DNA of 64,000 nt. Origin: Huiozyma naganishii CBS 8797. Lineage: Eukaryota > Ascomycota > Saccharomycetes > Saccharomycetales > Saccharomycetaceae. The notes under the pieces are model-generated. The model saw nothing but the letters and a program-made list of their open reading frames with translations. It was not told the origin of the DNA and did not search any database. Positions 51,315 to 60,664 of this stretch are shown here, one piece after another; position 1 is the first letter of the stretch; each line of letters starts with the position of its first letter. The stretch spans positions 124,001 through 188,000 of the forward strand of contig NC_035925.1 in assembly GCF_000348985.1 (NCBI RefSeq), given 5' to 3'. The position numbers and the translations under genes were made by a program.

Positions 51315-52985
51315 CTATTCGATGAAGCCCTCGTACTCCTTTGTCAACTGGGCGGTCCATGTTTCAGGTTTGTTTTCTCGAACTAACTGGTACAGCGCAT
51401 CAATTAGTTCAACATGGAAACTCCCACTACCCTTACACTTCAGGGAAGCCAATTTCCCAGCCGACTTGAAAAGTAGTACTGCAGATACAACAGCATCAAA
51501 CGCGCTTCCCTCCGTATCCAACCCCCCTAGTAGGCAAGCTATGGTAGAGCCCAAAGAGCAGCCACTAGCTGTGATCTCCCCCATAATCGGTATACTACCA
51601 TTTTTCACAACGATGTAAGGAATGGATTTAGCATCGTAACCTTCCGTACCTTTAGACAGTGCGTATTCGCCCCCAAAAGTACCATCCGCGATAAAGTCGA
51701 GTTCACCAGTACATACACAGATGGTCTTAAACTTGTACGCAACAGTTTGCGTGGCAGAAAGCAGCAAAGAGCTGTCTACATCTGTGTTTCCAGCATCAAC
51801 ACCTTTCATTTTAGAAGTACTAAACCGAGCCAAGGACAATATTTCACTAGAATTACCCTTAATACACGAGAATTGCCCATAAGTCAACAATGTGTCGTTC
51901 AAAACATGCCTTGTCTCTGTAGCAGAATAGCCAACTGGGTCAAAAACAATTGGCCTTTTGAATTCGTTGTAAGCCTCGATCGCTGTCTTGACCGTTTCTA
52001 TCGGAGCCACCGATCCGGTATTTACCAACAAACTAGCGTTTGGAATTTGAGCGAGATCTCTTGCCTCAGATTGAATTTCGGACATAATTGGAGACCCATT
52101 CAAAGCGAGAGTGACATTCGCACCAAAGTTCTGATGAACTTTATTCGTCATATGCTGAACTAGGGGACGGTTCTTTGTCACTTGGTTGAGCACGGATTTA
52201 ACGTTTATGGCCGCGGCGCTCTTTTTTAGTTGGACATCAACGTAGTTGTAGTAGTTCTTCAAAATTAGTTCTCGAAGAATCCTAGTAGACCTCGCTGCAT
52301 CAGGCGAGGCCATGATGTCGCTAACAAGAGAAATCCCATCAATGGATCTCTTACCGTTAAGAGACCCACACTGCAATAGAACTCTTTCAATACAATCTGG
52401 GTGTAACCCACCTATGGCTACTGTTCTGCACCAATCGGCGCCGTTGGTCTCTAATGCATCCAGAATTCTGCAAACACCTTGTGGTCCCATTGGCGACTTT
52501 TTAGGGTTTTTCTTCGTCTTCGTTGGGAAGACCATGCCGATACCAATGTAATCGATCATGTCTGGCCCCCATTCTGCCAAAGTTTCCACTTCAGACACCT
52601 TCCCGACGGACCAACCGAGGATTTTGTCCGGACCCAGGAGTTTTCTGACCATTGGAATTGGCATATCATCTTGACCGACATGCACACCATCGGCATCAAT
52701 TGCCAATGCCACATCTACACGATCGTTTATAATTAGTGGGACTCTGAACTGGTCGCAGAGTTTCTTAACTTCCATAGCCTCCGCAATAAACGTTTTGGTG
52801 TCTGTATCCTTTTCACGCAATTGAACCAGCGTAACACCATTCCGTAAACCAGCCAGCACTTGAGAACTCAACGTCGTGCCCTCGGGCAGCATTGTTGAGT
52901 CTGTCACTAAATAGAGCGAATAGTCGACATCTTTCTTGGAAACCTTCTCCTTCGTATCCAGCTTAATTTCGTTGGAGCTGTACAT
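51315..52985 (-). CDS. THI6: Bifunctional thiamine phosphate synthase and hydroxyethylthiazole kinase
   Basis: Thi6 phosphorylates hydroxyethylthiazole and couples it to the pyrimidine moiety to make thiamine monophosphate. The 556 residues (S. cerevisiae 540) have an N-terminal TIM-barrel synthase (about 15-235; VTLVQLREKD, IINDRVDVAL, DGVHVGQDDMPIPM). The C-terminal kinase follows (about 260-556; PLVQHMTNKVHQNFGANVTL, and ASGCSLGST with its Cys). The upstream in-frame codon at 53004-53006 is GTG, so ATG 52983-52985 is the start. No thiamine riboswitch is expected or seen in the leader. Confidence 0.96.
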   Translation of the reverse strand: MYSSNEIKLDTKEKVSKKDVDYSLYLVTDSTMLPEGTTLSSQVLAGLRNGVTLVQLREKDTDTKTFIAEAMEVKKLCDQFRVPLIINDRVDVALAIDADGVHVGQDDMPIPMVRKLLGPDKILGWSVGKVSEVETLAEWGPDMIDYIGIGMVFPTKTKKNPKKSPMGPQGVCRILDALETNGADWCRTVAIGGLHPDCIERVLLQCGSLNGKRSIDGISLVSDIMASPDAARSTRILRELILKNYYNYVDVQLKKSAAAINVKSVLNQVTKNRPLVQHMTNKVHQNFGANVTLALNGSPIMSEIQSEARDLAQIPNASLLVNTGSVAPIETVKTAIEAYNEFKRPIVFDPVGYSATETRHVLNDTLLTYGQFSCIKGNSSEILSLARFSTSKMKGVDAGNTDVDSSLLLSATQTVAYKFKTICVCTGELDFIADGTFGGEYALSKGTEGYDAKSIPYIVVKNGSIPIMGEITASGCSLGSTIACLLGGLDTEGSAFDAVVSAVLLFKSAGKLASLKCKGSGSFHVELIDALYQLVRENKPETWTAQLTKEYEGFIE

Positions 52986-53249
52986 GTGTGCTGTTTTGGT
53001 CCTCACCGCGAAAAGAAACTGTTTAACGATACTTTGTCCTTTTGGTAAGTGGAAATAGCTTTATATACACCACTGAAGGTCAAACGAGGGCTCTAACAGT
53101 TTCTTCGTAACGTGAAAGTTGGCGAAAATTTTCACAAGTCATCGAATTCAGTGACACTCTGTATATGAGTTTGAATGGAATTCCGTTAGTATCGAGCTCT
53201 TGCTTCCGGTGCTTGTTCTTTGAGCGAGTGTTAGGAACAAGAGCAAAAT

Positions 53250-53969
53250 ATGCAGTTAACGCCAAGTATCGTAACTGATGCCCCCAGTTATTATGTGAAC
53301 CATCTGCAACGCCAGTATAATTTAGACAAAGTGGTCATTTTAAGAGATTTAGGGTTAGAGAATGACTCGATATCGATGCCGACGAGTCTGAAACGGCTCG
53401 CATTTCCGACACACATTATAGACTTGACAAATAATGAGCTAACGAGTATACCGAATTTATCGCCGCGTCAGGATATACATACTTTGCTGCTTGCGCGGAA
53501 TAGAATCTCGTTAGTGGACGGCAGGGCGTTGCCCTGTAAGTTGAGAAATTTGGTGCTGACGAGCAACAAGATCGACAGGTTTGAGCTGCTGTCGAGTCTG
53601 CGATTTGCCCCTCGTACACTAAAAGTTTTATCGTTGCGCGGGAACCCAATATGCCATCTCGAAGATTATAGAATCAACGTAATAAGATACCTGCCATATT
53701 TACAGTCATTGGATTTTACAACTGTGACAAAAGATGAACGGCTCGCCGCCAGGAAGCTAAAAAAGTTGAATCCAGTAGCAGAGGAGAGCGTCAGCTTGAG
53801 TTCCATTGTGACTACTAGTACGAATAAGGATAAAGAGACCGAGTTAATGGACCTCGTCGTTAGCAAAATGTCGGAGGAGCAAAGAAAGAACCTGGTGGAC
53901 CAATTGAACAAAGCAACATCTTTGGAAGAGATTAGCAGATTGGAAAAAATCCTTTCGGGAGGTGCATAA
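53250..53969 (+). CDS. LEA1: U2 snRNP A' protein homologue
   Basis: Lea1 is the leucine-rich-repeat protein that, with Msl1, binds the U2 snRNA stem-loop. The 239 residues match S. cerevisiae (238). About five LRR units run from residue 40 to 150 (DLTNNELTSIPNL, LLLARNRIS, LVLTSNKIDRF, LSLRGNPICHL). The U2A' LRR cap (YRINVIRYLPYLQSLDF) and a Lys-rich helical tail follow. It is divergent from THI6 and convergent with PUS1. Confidence 0.96.
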   Translation: MQLTPSIVTDAPSYYVNHLQRQYNLDKVVILRDLGLENDSISMPTSLKRLAFPTHIIDLTNNELTSIPNLSPRQDIHTLLLARNRISLVDGRALPCKLRNLVLTSNKIDRFELLSSLRFAPRTLKVLSLRGNPICHLEDYRINVIRYLPYLQSLDFTTVTKDERLAARKLKKLNPVAEESVSLSSIVTTSTNKDKETELMDLVVSKMSEEQRKNLVDQLNKATSLEEISRLEKILSGGA

Positions 53970-54161
53970 TGTAGTCATAGAAGTTACCACTACAACATAA
54001 CTTAATATACAACGAATTAGGACAGAATATATGCTACAGTATTTAGTCTAAACCATATGTGTAGTTTTCTTAAAAGTGCAGATGCAGATGCCCACCTGTG
54101 GGGAAAACCCATTTTATCATGTAGCGGCCCTGTAAAATTTCGGTACTTGCCTTTTCAATGT

Positions 54162-55814
54162 TCAAGCTCCTTCAACTGTAGCGTTATCCACGGCGGCTGC
54201 TTCAGCAGGCGCTTCACCGGAATTTTCCTGGCTGGTTGCACCTGTTGCTGTAGATGGAGATGCAGTGTTTGTAGCTTCCTTAAGATCGCCCTTTTCTGAT
54301 TTAACACCATCAGAATCGATGCCGGGGATCCCATGTGCAGTCAGGAACTCGAATATACTTTTTTGGACGTTATTCCCCTTCTTCGTTTCGTTCTCTTCAC
54401 CAACGGCTCCTGTCACTTTATTGAAGCTGTCAATGTATGTAAAGAACGCGTTGAACACGTTGTCGTCGACTTCTTCCTTGTAAATCTTATCGTAGATATG
54501 CTTCATCTTGAAAGCGTCGATTTCATTTTGGTATTTGCTGAAGTCGATCGGGTCATAACCAAACTTCTCCAATCTTGAGTTGTACCCCTCGTATACGGGA
54601 GATTCCAGCAGAAGCCCGAGAGCTGGGGCTTTAGGGATATTTATTTTTTGTGGACCGTACGCTTGGGATATTCTTTCCACTGGAGTACCGCACCGAGTAA
54701 TTAGAGTAGCCATGGAGATCATTTTCCGGATTTGATGCAGCATGAAAGATTGACCGTGGATCTTAATGGAAACCCACTCCGTTTGAGCGTCCCCGATGAC
54801 GAATGGTTCAGAGACCTTGATTTCCTTCATAAACCTGATCGCACTTGGATCTTTGAAATCTTTACCCAGGGTGAAGTTGTGGAAATTGTGCGCGTTGATG
54901 TATTGTTTCATCGCACTGCGGAACTTGGTCAATTTCTCCTTGGAGATACGATACTTTCTGCGCAACTTGTTTTCTAGTTGTTTGTATTGCTTGACTTTCA
55001 AGTATAATTCTTCGGAGTCAGAAAATTCTTCCTTTGGTGGAGGTGTATACGCTCTAATCTGTTTAATTTCGTCGTCCGAGAAAGTTTCCCCTGACAGCTT
55101 TTCAAATTCAGCCCAGAACTGTTGAGATTCCGTGTCCTCGTCAAGAACACCTGGCAAGTCTTTCTTGCTCTGTTCGATGTCGTTGTAAAGGATGGACCCC
55201 GGTTTTGGACCGATCAGTGAGTACGTTGGGAGCAAATATTCGTACCAACGGGATGAGCACATCTTCCTACAGTCGAAGGCCTTGTTCACCCTGTTGATAT
55301 CCCACACTCTGATACCTTCAGGTAAACACTCGTTGATCTTCTGTTTGATCGTGGGATCCTCGATAATCAGTTTCACCGAGATCAGATTACCCCCAGCATG
55401 GACACCTTTATCCGTCCGCGCGGCCCTCATGAACCCGTTCTTCTTCAAATCATTGGCATTATCCTGTGAGATTGCACCGGAGTCACAAAAAGCTTTGAAC
55501 AGCGTCGCCTCAATGGTTGGGTTTGGTGGATTGTACTGCATACCACAGTACCCTGTACCACAGTACCCAACCATGACGGCCACTTTCCGCTTGGGCAGTC
55601 TTACTGGCTTGGGAACCACATTGCCCTCCGCATCCACCTCCGCGGGCTTCCCGACACGTTGCTTCTTCTCAACGGGCCACTCATCTTTCTTACCCTCGAA
55701 AGATCCCGCGATATCAGCTTTACGAGCCCTCGTCTGCTTGTATATACTGCCTCTTTTCAACTCGTCCCCATTACTCTCATCGTCGTACGCGGGCCTCAAT
55801 TCCTGTTCAGACAT
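54162..55814 (-). CDS. PUS1: tRNA and U2 snRNA pseudouridine synthase
   Basis: Pus1 modifies several uridines in nuclear tRNAs and U2 snRNA. From ATG 55812-55814 it has 550 residues (S. cerevisiae 544) and opens MSEQELRPAYDD, matching the yeast start; the frame continues 28 codons upstream but was not used. The TruA-type core includes KVAVMVGYCGTGY, the catalytic-Asp motif RAARTDKGVHAGGN, SSRWYEYLLPTYSL, and FMLHQIRKM. The C-terminus is Ala/Thr/Glu-rich. Confidence 0.96.
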   Translation of the reverse strand: MSEQELRPAYDDESNGDELKRGSIYKQTRARKADIAGSFEGKKDEWPVEKKQRVGKPAEVDAEGNVVPKPVRLPKRKVAVMVGYCGTGYCGMQYNPPNPTIEATLFKAFCDSGAISQDNANDLKKNGFMRAARTDKGVHAGGNLISVKLIIEDPTIKQKINECLPEGIRVWDINRVNKAFDCRKMCSSRWYEYLLPTYSLIGPKPGSILYNDIEQSKKDLPGVLDEDTESQQFWAEFEKLSGETFSDDEIKQIRAYTPPPKEEFSDSEELYLKVKQYKQLENKLRRKYRISKEKLTKFRSAMKQYINAHNFHNFTLGKDFKDPSAIRFMKEIKVSEPFVIGDAQTEWVSIKIHGQSFMLHQIRKMISMATLITRCGTPVERISQAYGPQKINIPKAPALGLLLESPVYEGYNSRLEKFGYDPIDFSKYQNEIDAFKMKHIYDKIYKEEVDDNVFNAFFTYIDSFNKVTGAVGEENETKKGNNVQKSIFEFLTAHGIPGIDSDGVKSEKGDLKEATNTASPSTATGATSQENSGEAPAEAAAVDNATVEGA

Positions 55815-56328
55815 ATCTAACTGAACTGCTCTCACTCTGGATTGGTTACACACAACGGGCTCAATCCACAAAACACCACGGGAAGAAACGAGTGTCAAGA
55901 CCTACCGGGTCATCGCTGCTTTATTCGTTTTGCAGCTGAAATTTTTCACCGATGAGGCTGTTTTCTTAGTTTTTGCCGGAGATCTGAACGGAGGCAGCTT
56001 GTTTTCTGTGCGTGGGCAGTGAACACATCCCTGTAATAAACAGGGCACCGTAATTTTATTTACATGAAATCGAGTGAACGGACTAGGGGCAGATTGCGAG
56101 TGAATAAGGCTTCCCTCATGTACTCTAGCACTCACCAAAGTGCTTAGAACAGACGATATTATCGTTCTTCACGACGAGATACAAAATTTTTCACTTTTTT
56201 TGCGTTGAATTTTTTTTGTATTGCGATGAGATGATCTTTTGGTTGGTAGTGGCGCGGTAGCAGTGAGTAGTTTCAAGCTGGCTGTAGGAGCAGACTCGCA
56301 TTCATATCCTAACATCCTATAGCTGACA
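55815..56328. promoter_or_regulatory. PUS1/NIP7 divergent promoter with RRPE and PAC pairs
   Basis: Two motif pairs are visible. Near PUS1 there is an RRPE TGAAATTTTTCA (55937-55948) next to a PAC-like CCGATGAGG (55949-55957). Near NIP7 there is an RRPE AAAATTTTTCA (56183-56193) and a perfect PAC GCGATGAGAT (56223-56232), about 100 bp before the ATG. Confidence 0.75.
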
Positions 56329-56874
56329 ATGAGACAACTTACAGAGGAGGAAACGAAAGTGGTTTTTGAGAAGCTGGCGGGGTACATCGGTAGGAATATA
56401 TCGTATCTGGTGGACAACAAAGAGAATCCACATGTATTCAGGTTGCAGAAAGACAGGGTTTATTACGTCCCAGAGAATGTGGCGAAGCTGGCAACCTCTG
56501 TTGCGAGGCCCAACCTGATGTCGGTGGGGATCTGTCTCGGGAAGTTCACCAAGACGGGGAAGTTCAGAATGCACGTGACCTCTCTGACTGTGCTTGCCAA
56601 GTATGCCAAGTACAAAGTGTGGATCAAACCCAACGGTGAAATGCCTTTCCTGTATGGTAACCATGTTTTGAAGGCACACGTTGGGAAAATGTCCGATGAT
56701 ATTCCAGAGCACGCCGGTGTCATGGTGTTTTCGATGCGGGACTCGCCGTTAGGGTTCGGTGTCTCAGCTAAGAGTACCTCGGAGTCTAGGAACTTGCCGC
56801 CAACGGCAATTGTAGCATTCAGACAGGCCGATATTGGGGAGTACCTAAGAGACGAGGATACTCTGTTCACGTAG
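56329..56874 (+). CDS. NIP7: 60S ribosome biogenesis factor with PUA domain
   Basis: Nip7 is needed for 27S rRNA processing and 60S assembly and binds pre-rRNA by its PUA domain. The length of 181 residues is identical to S. cerevisiae. The N-terminal half matches the pre-PUA domain (MRQLTEEETKVVFEKLAGYI), and the C-terminal PUA part is clear (HVGKMSDDIPEHAGVMVFS, SPLGFGVSAKST). Its perfect PAC and RRPE promoter motifs agree with the role. Confidence 0.97.
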   Translation: MRQLTEEETKVVFEKLAGYIGRNISYLVDNKENPHVFRLQKDRVYYVPENVAKLATSVARPNLMSVGICLGKFTKTGKFRMHVTSLTVLAKYAKYKVWIKPNGEMPFLYGNHVLKAHVGKMSDDIPEHAGVMVFSMRDSPLGFGVSAKSTSESRNLPPTAIVAFRQADIGEYLRDEDTLFT

Positions 56875-57087
56875 AGTTCTTTCTCAGATGAAAGAACGAA
56901 TCGGCGGCGCGCATATAACTTTACGTAGAAGTTCCACCAGAAGTATATATAAAAAAAAACTGTACATTATTCCATTCTGAACAAGAAACAAGTCTTTCAA
57001 GTAAATTCGTTCTGGATAATTTCCATTGATTAGCCTTTTTTACATATTCATTTGTGAAATGATTCGTTTACAAAAAACAAATACAGA

Positions 57088-59046
57088 CTATTTGCGACCT
57101 TTCTTCTTGGCCTTCTTAACAGATTTGCCCTTGGCCGACGAGTTGACCTTCTTGGAGATATCCAGCGACTGCTCAGCCTTTTTGCTCATAGCACCACCTT
57201 GTGTCTGCTTTGCCAGTTGCTTTTTCTTTGGTCTGTAAGTTGACCTGTCTCTTAGAGGCAACCACCTTTCAGCGTTTGGACCAGATGCAGTATTTATATT
57301 GTGAGAGGCAATAAACTTCTTCAATTTATACTCCTTTCTCTTCTGTTTCCTGTTTTCAATTCTAACCTTCTTGATCTTGTTTGCCTTCATGACAGCATTG
57401 TTGCTGTTCTTCTCCCTGGAACTCGATTCGAAGGGGCTAACTTTACACGATTTCAAAAGCTCAGCATCAACATTCTGTACCAAGAGAGCAGCTTTACTCA
57501 AATCAAATTCATCTTTCTGTTGTTCGTTTTCTGTTCCTAGCAAGGTATTAATCAAAGGATCTCTTTCAGAGTTCTCGATTTTGGTTTCAAACACGTTTTT
57601 CGCGTTGTCGACCTCCCCTGATCTCAAATATTGGAAACCAATATGTTTCCAGAACTCGGTACTACCAGCAGCTGTTTCACATCTAGCAACTCTGTCCAGC
57701 AATATTCCCCGCGACTTGTTTCTGTTAGTGATAGAATATAGCTCCAGGAGAATGTAAATAACAACAATAGTAGTTTGAGGGTTCAATTCTAAGATTTCAA
57801 AACGGTTCAGATATGCTTCACCCAGCCTGATGGCATTATCGTATTCCTTTTCAACAGATAGTAGCTCGATGGCAACTAGAAGAGTACCAATTGCCCCTTT
57901 ATTTGTTTGGATATCTGGACAACTTTTCACTAACTTCGCACAGTCGTTGTATAGTTTCTTAGCTTGAGTTTTGTATGGTTCGTTCAAGACATCGTTCACC
58001 AGTTCGCTATATTTGGCTACTGCTTTAGCCCAGATAGAGTTCGTAGGTGACAACTTCACCCCATTATACAACCTAATGGAATGTAGATTTTTCTGCAAAG
58101 TGTCCCATTGCTGATAATTGAAGTTCTTCAAATTCAAAGAATTGATCTTTTCCAAATTTAATTCTCTCAGTAGCAAGTTCATGTTACTCTTCTTTTTTGA
58201 GATATCCTTGAATGACTCTAAATTGTTCTGCGCTACCAGATACAATGGCGTACCTGGTTTACTCTTCTCTAGAAGCTGCTTTAATATAGCCTTAGCCTTC
58301 TCAGTGTCAATACCGGAGACCTGCAAAACGTAAGACAGCTGTAATTCAATTGTATTGATATCCATTTCAAACCCTTCAGCAACAGCCAAAGATAAAGCTT
58401 TTTCTAAAAGGTTGATAGCTTCTTCGTATTGCTCCCTCATTAAAAAAATAAAGGATTCGTTAAACATCAAGTCGTACGACTCCTGTTTGAGATCCGTTAT
58501 AATGGGATGCAACCCATGCGATTCGGCGCTAAATGTTAGGGGAACCCTTTCGTTACAGGCCAATTCCAACAAATTGTCCTTTTCATTGTTATTGGTGGTG
58601 GCCAAGTATGCGTACAATTTTGAGGCCTCCTTCGATTTCCCGTTCTTTAGACAAAACTGGGCCCTGACATGCAAGACCCCTCTTTTTTCGTACGAGACCT
58701 GTGAATCTCCAGAACCCAATGCGTCTACATCCACGCCCACCGTTTTGTACAGTTTCTCGAATGCAGCCCTGTTGTTCAACTTGTAGTAGATGTATAAAAC
58801 CTCTAATCTTAAAATGCTGCTGGATTGGTCAGCAATATCGCTATACTTATTTAACAAGCTCAATGCTCTCTGGTATTTATCCTGCTTAATAAGCGAAATC
58901 AGACATTTCTTCAACATAACTTCTGGCTCCTGACAGTTGGCATCACCAAGTAGCTCGATGCATGTTTTCTCGACACGGGAATGTTCGTTGTGAGCCGATT
59001 GGACATCCAATTGCTTCAACAAGTCGGTCAACGTATTTTTGACCAT
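57088..59046 (-). CDS. SRP72: Signal recognition particle subunit
   Basis: Srp72 is a core subunit of the SRP that targets ribosomes to the ER. The 652 residues (S. cerevisiae 640) consist of N-terminal TPR-like helices (about 1-530). The RNA-binding signature follows (NAERWLPLRDRSTYRPKKK, about 595-613), and then a very Lys-rich tail. The ATG at 59044-59046 is first in frame. It is convergent with NIP7 and followed upstream by IPL1 on the same strand. Confidence 0.96.
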   Translation of the reverse strand: MVKNTLTDLLKQLDVQSAHNEHSRVEKTCIELLGDANCQEPEVMLKKCLISLIKQDKYQRALSLLNKYSDIADQSSSILRLEVLYIYYKLNNRAAFEKLYKTVGVDVDALGSGDSQVSYEKRGVLHVRAQFCLKNGKSKEASKLYAYLATTNNNEKDNLLELACNERVPLTFSAESHGLHPIITDLKQESYDLMFNESFIFLMREQYEEAINLLEKALSLAVAEGFEMDINTIELQLSYVLQVSGIDTEKAKAILKQLLEKSKPGTPLYLVAQNNLESFKDISKKKSNMNLLLRELNLEKINSLNLKNFNYQQWDTLQKNLHSIRLYNGVKLSPTNSIWAKAVAKYSELVNDVLNEPYKTQAKKLYNDCAKLVKSCPDIQTNKGAIGTLLVAIELLSVEKEYDNAIRLGEAYLNRFEILELNPQTTIVVIYILLELYSITNRNKSRGILLDRVARCETAAGSTEFWKHIGFQYLRSGEVDNAKNVFETKIENSERDPLINTLLGTENEQQKDEFDLSKAALLVQNVDAELLKSCKVSPFESSSREKNSNNAVMKANKIKKVRIENRKQKRKEYKLKKFIASHNINTASGPNAERWLPLRDRSTYRPKKKQLAKQTQGGAMSKKAEQSLDISKKVNSSAKGKSVKKAKKKGRK

Positions 59047-59318
59047 TGTAAAGGATAATGAGTGTCCAACGTCGTCTCTAGTTCACCCTGATTCGACGTC
59101 TCAAGCAAGTATTGTGCTGTCAAAGTGAACTCTCGAAATGGACGAATTTTCTGCTTTCAAAAGACAGAAAAAAAAAATTAGCAAAATCAACAACAGCAAC
59201 AGCATAAAAAAATTATGGCAGGAGGGTACATGACAAGGGACTTCCAATTCTACATATCGCAATCCTGGTGTCTCCTATTAGCATGTGTTAGTGCATTCGA
59301 TGCAATAAAGGTCTATTC

Positions 59319-60437
59319 TCATTGCCATTGTGACTTGTACTTGAGTATCCAGGGATGGGACATAATCTCTTTCAATGTCATTCTTTTTTTCGGTTCCAGC
59401 ACCAGAATTCTTTCGATAAAATCTCTTGCCTCTGGTGTGACCTGTTTCGGGAACACGATATCGCCACGTCTTATTCTTTCGTAGGTCAAGTCTTTGGTGT
59501 TTTCTTCGAACGGTGGGGAGCCCACTAGCAGTTCGTATGCAACGATACCCAGCGCCCAGATATCAACGTTGTGGTCGTATTCCTTATAGTCGACAATTTC
59601 TGGAGAGAGGTAGTCAATAGTGCCGCAAAACGTCCTCCGTCTTAATCCTTTTGGGTTTATTATGCTCCAGCCAAAGTCCGTCAGCTTCAGTTGGTTGTGA
59701 GGGCCTATTAGGATATTTTCAGGCTTGATGTCTCTGTGAATGATATGCCTCTGGTGTAAATACAATATGGCGCTTGCAATTTGATACACGTAGTTCGTAG
59801 CGACAGCATTTTCAAAAGGGCCATGTATTTCCAAAGTCTTATATAGCTCTCCGTAAAGCATATATTCCATGATAAGATATACCCTTTTCTCATCGTGGAA
59901 ATAACCGTATAGTTTCGCGATATTCGGGTGGTTCAACGATGATTGGATCTCCACTTCTCTAATAAATTGCCTTTCTAGCTTGTATTGCAATATGTCTGTC
60001 TTCTGCATAACTTTCAGCGCGCATATAAACCCGCTTTCTTTGTGTCTGACGCAGAATACCTTCCCGAATTTGCCCTTCCCCAGTTTCAGCCCAATATCGA
60101 AATCATCCTTTGTAAAACTTTTGATCCTTAAATTGGAGTTGAAAGAATCCAGCGCGTTTGTTTTCATAAGTTTGGATCCCGATTGTGTGATAATATTGCT
60201 TAAGTTTTTATTCTTGGACGGAGACAGTACATTGACAGGTTGAATCTTGTTATGAGGCCCCACCGGAGACTTCGATATTCTTGAAGATTTATTCGTTTCC
60301 GCCCCCCCTTTGGATATTTGATTTGGAGACACTTTCTTGTTTGATGACGGTACGTACATTGACAGCAATGCTTTATGCTGTTTGGCAATGTCCTTTTTGC
60401 TCCCTTGTGTCGACGAAAGATACGAAGAGGTACGCAT
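59319..60437 (-). CDS. IPL1: Aurora kinase of the chromosomal passenger complex
   Basis: Ipl1 corrects kinetochore-microtubule attachments. The 372 residues (S. cerevisiae 367) have a basic, Ser-rich N-terminus (1-105) and an intact kinase domain. It shows GKGKFGKV, CALKVMQK, HRDIKPEN, DFGWS, the Aurora-type activation loop RRRTFCGTIDYLSPE with its Thr, and DIWALGIVAYELLVG. All catalytic residues are present, in contrast to ENV7 in this window. It is divergent from RKM1. Confidence 0.97.
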   Translation of the reverse strand: MRTSSYLSSTQGSKKDIAKQHKALLSMYVPSSNKKVSPNQISKGGAETNKSSRISKSPVGPHNKIQPVNVLSPSKNKNLSNIITQSGSKLMKTNALDSFNSNLRIKSFTKDDFDIGLKLGKGKFGKVFCVRHKESGFICALKVMQKTDILQYKLERQFIREVEIQSSLNHPNIAKLYGYFHDEKRVYLIMEYMLYGELYKTLEIHGPFENAVATNYVYQIASAILYLHQRHIIHRDIKPENILIGPHNQLKLTDFGWSIINPKGLRRRTFCGTIDYLSPEIVDYKEYDHNVDIWALGIVAYELLVGSPPFEENTKDLTYERIRRGDIVFPKQVTPEARDFIERILVLEPKKRMTLKEIMSHPWILKYKSQWQ

Positions 60438-60664
60438 TGTGCAATGGTATCGTTGTAAATAGGGTGAACTTCACAGATAGTGGTGGCTCTACAGTGCCCA
60501 AACGCCTTAACTTTTCAGAAATAGCAATGTTTTGATGTGAAAGTTTCCTACAATATTGGCGCGTAATTTACAAAATCGTAACTTTACGGAAATTTATGTA
60601 TATATGATATGGAAGGAATGTGAAATAAAGATTAGACCACAGAAGCAAAGAGTCCATATAGTTT

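Noticed and set aside
55192..55824. 210-codon plus-strand frame
   Set aside because: It is antisense to conserved PUS1 and without any recognisable domain.
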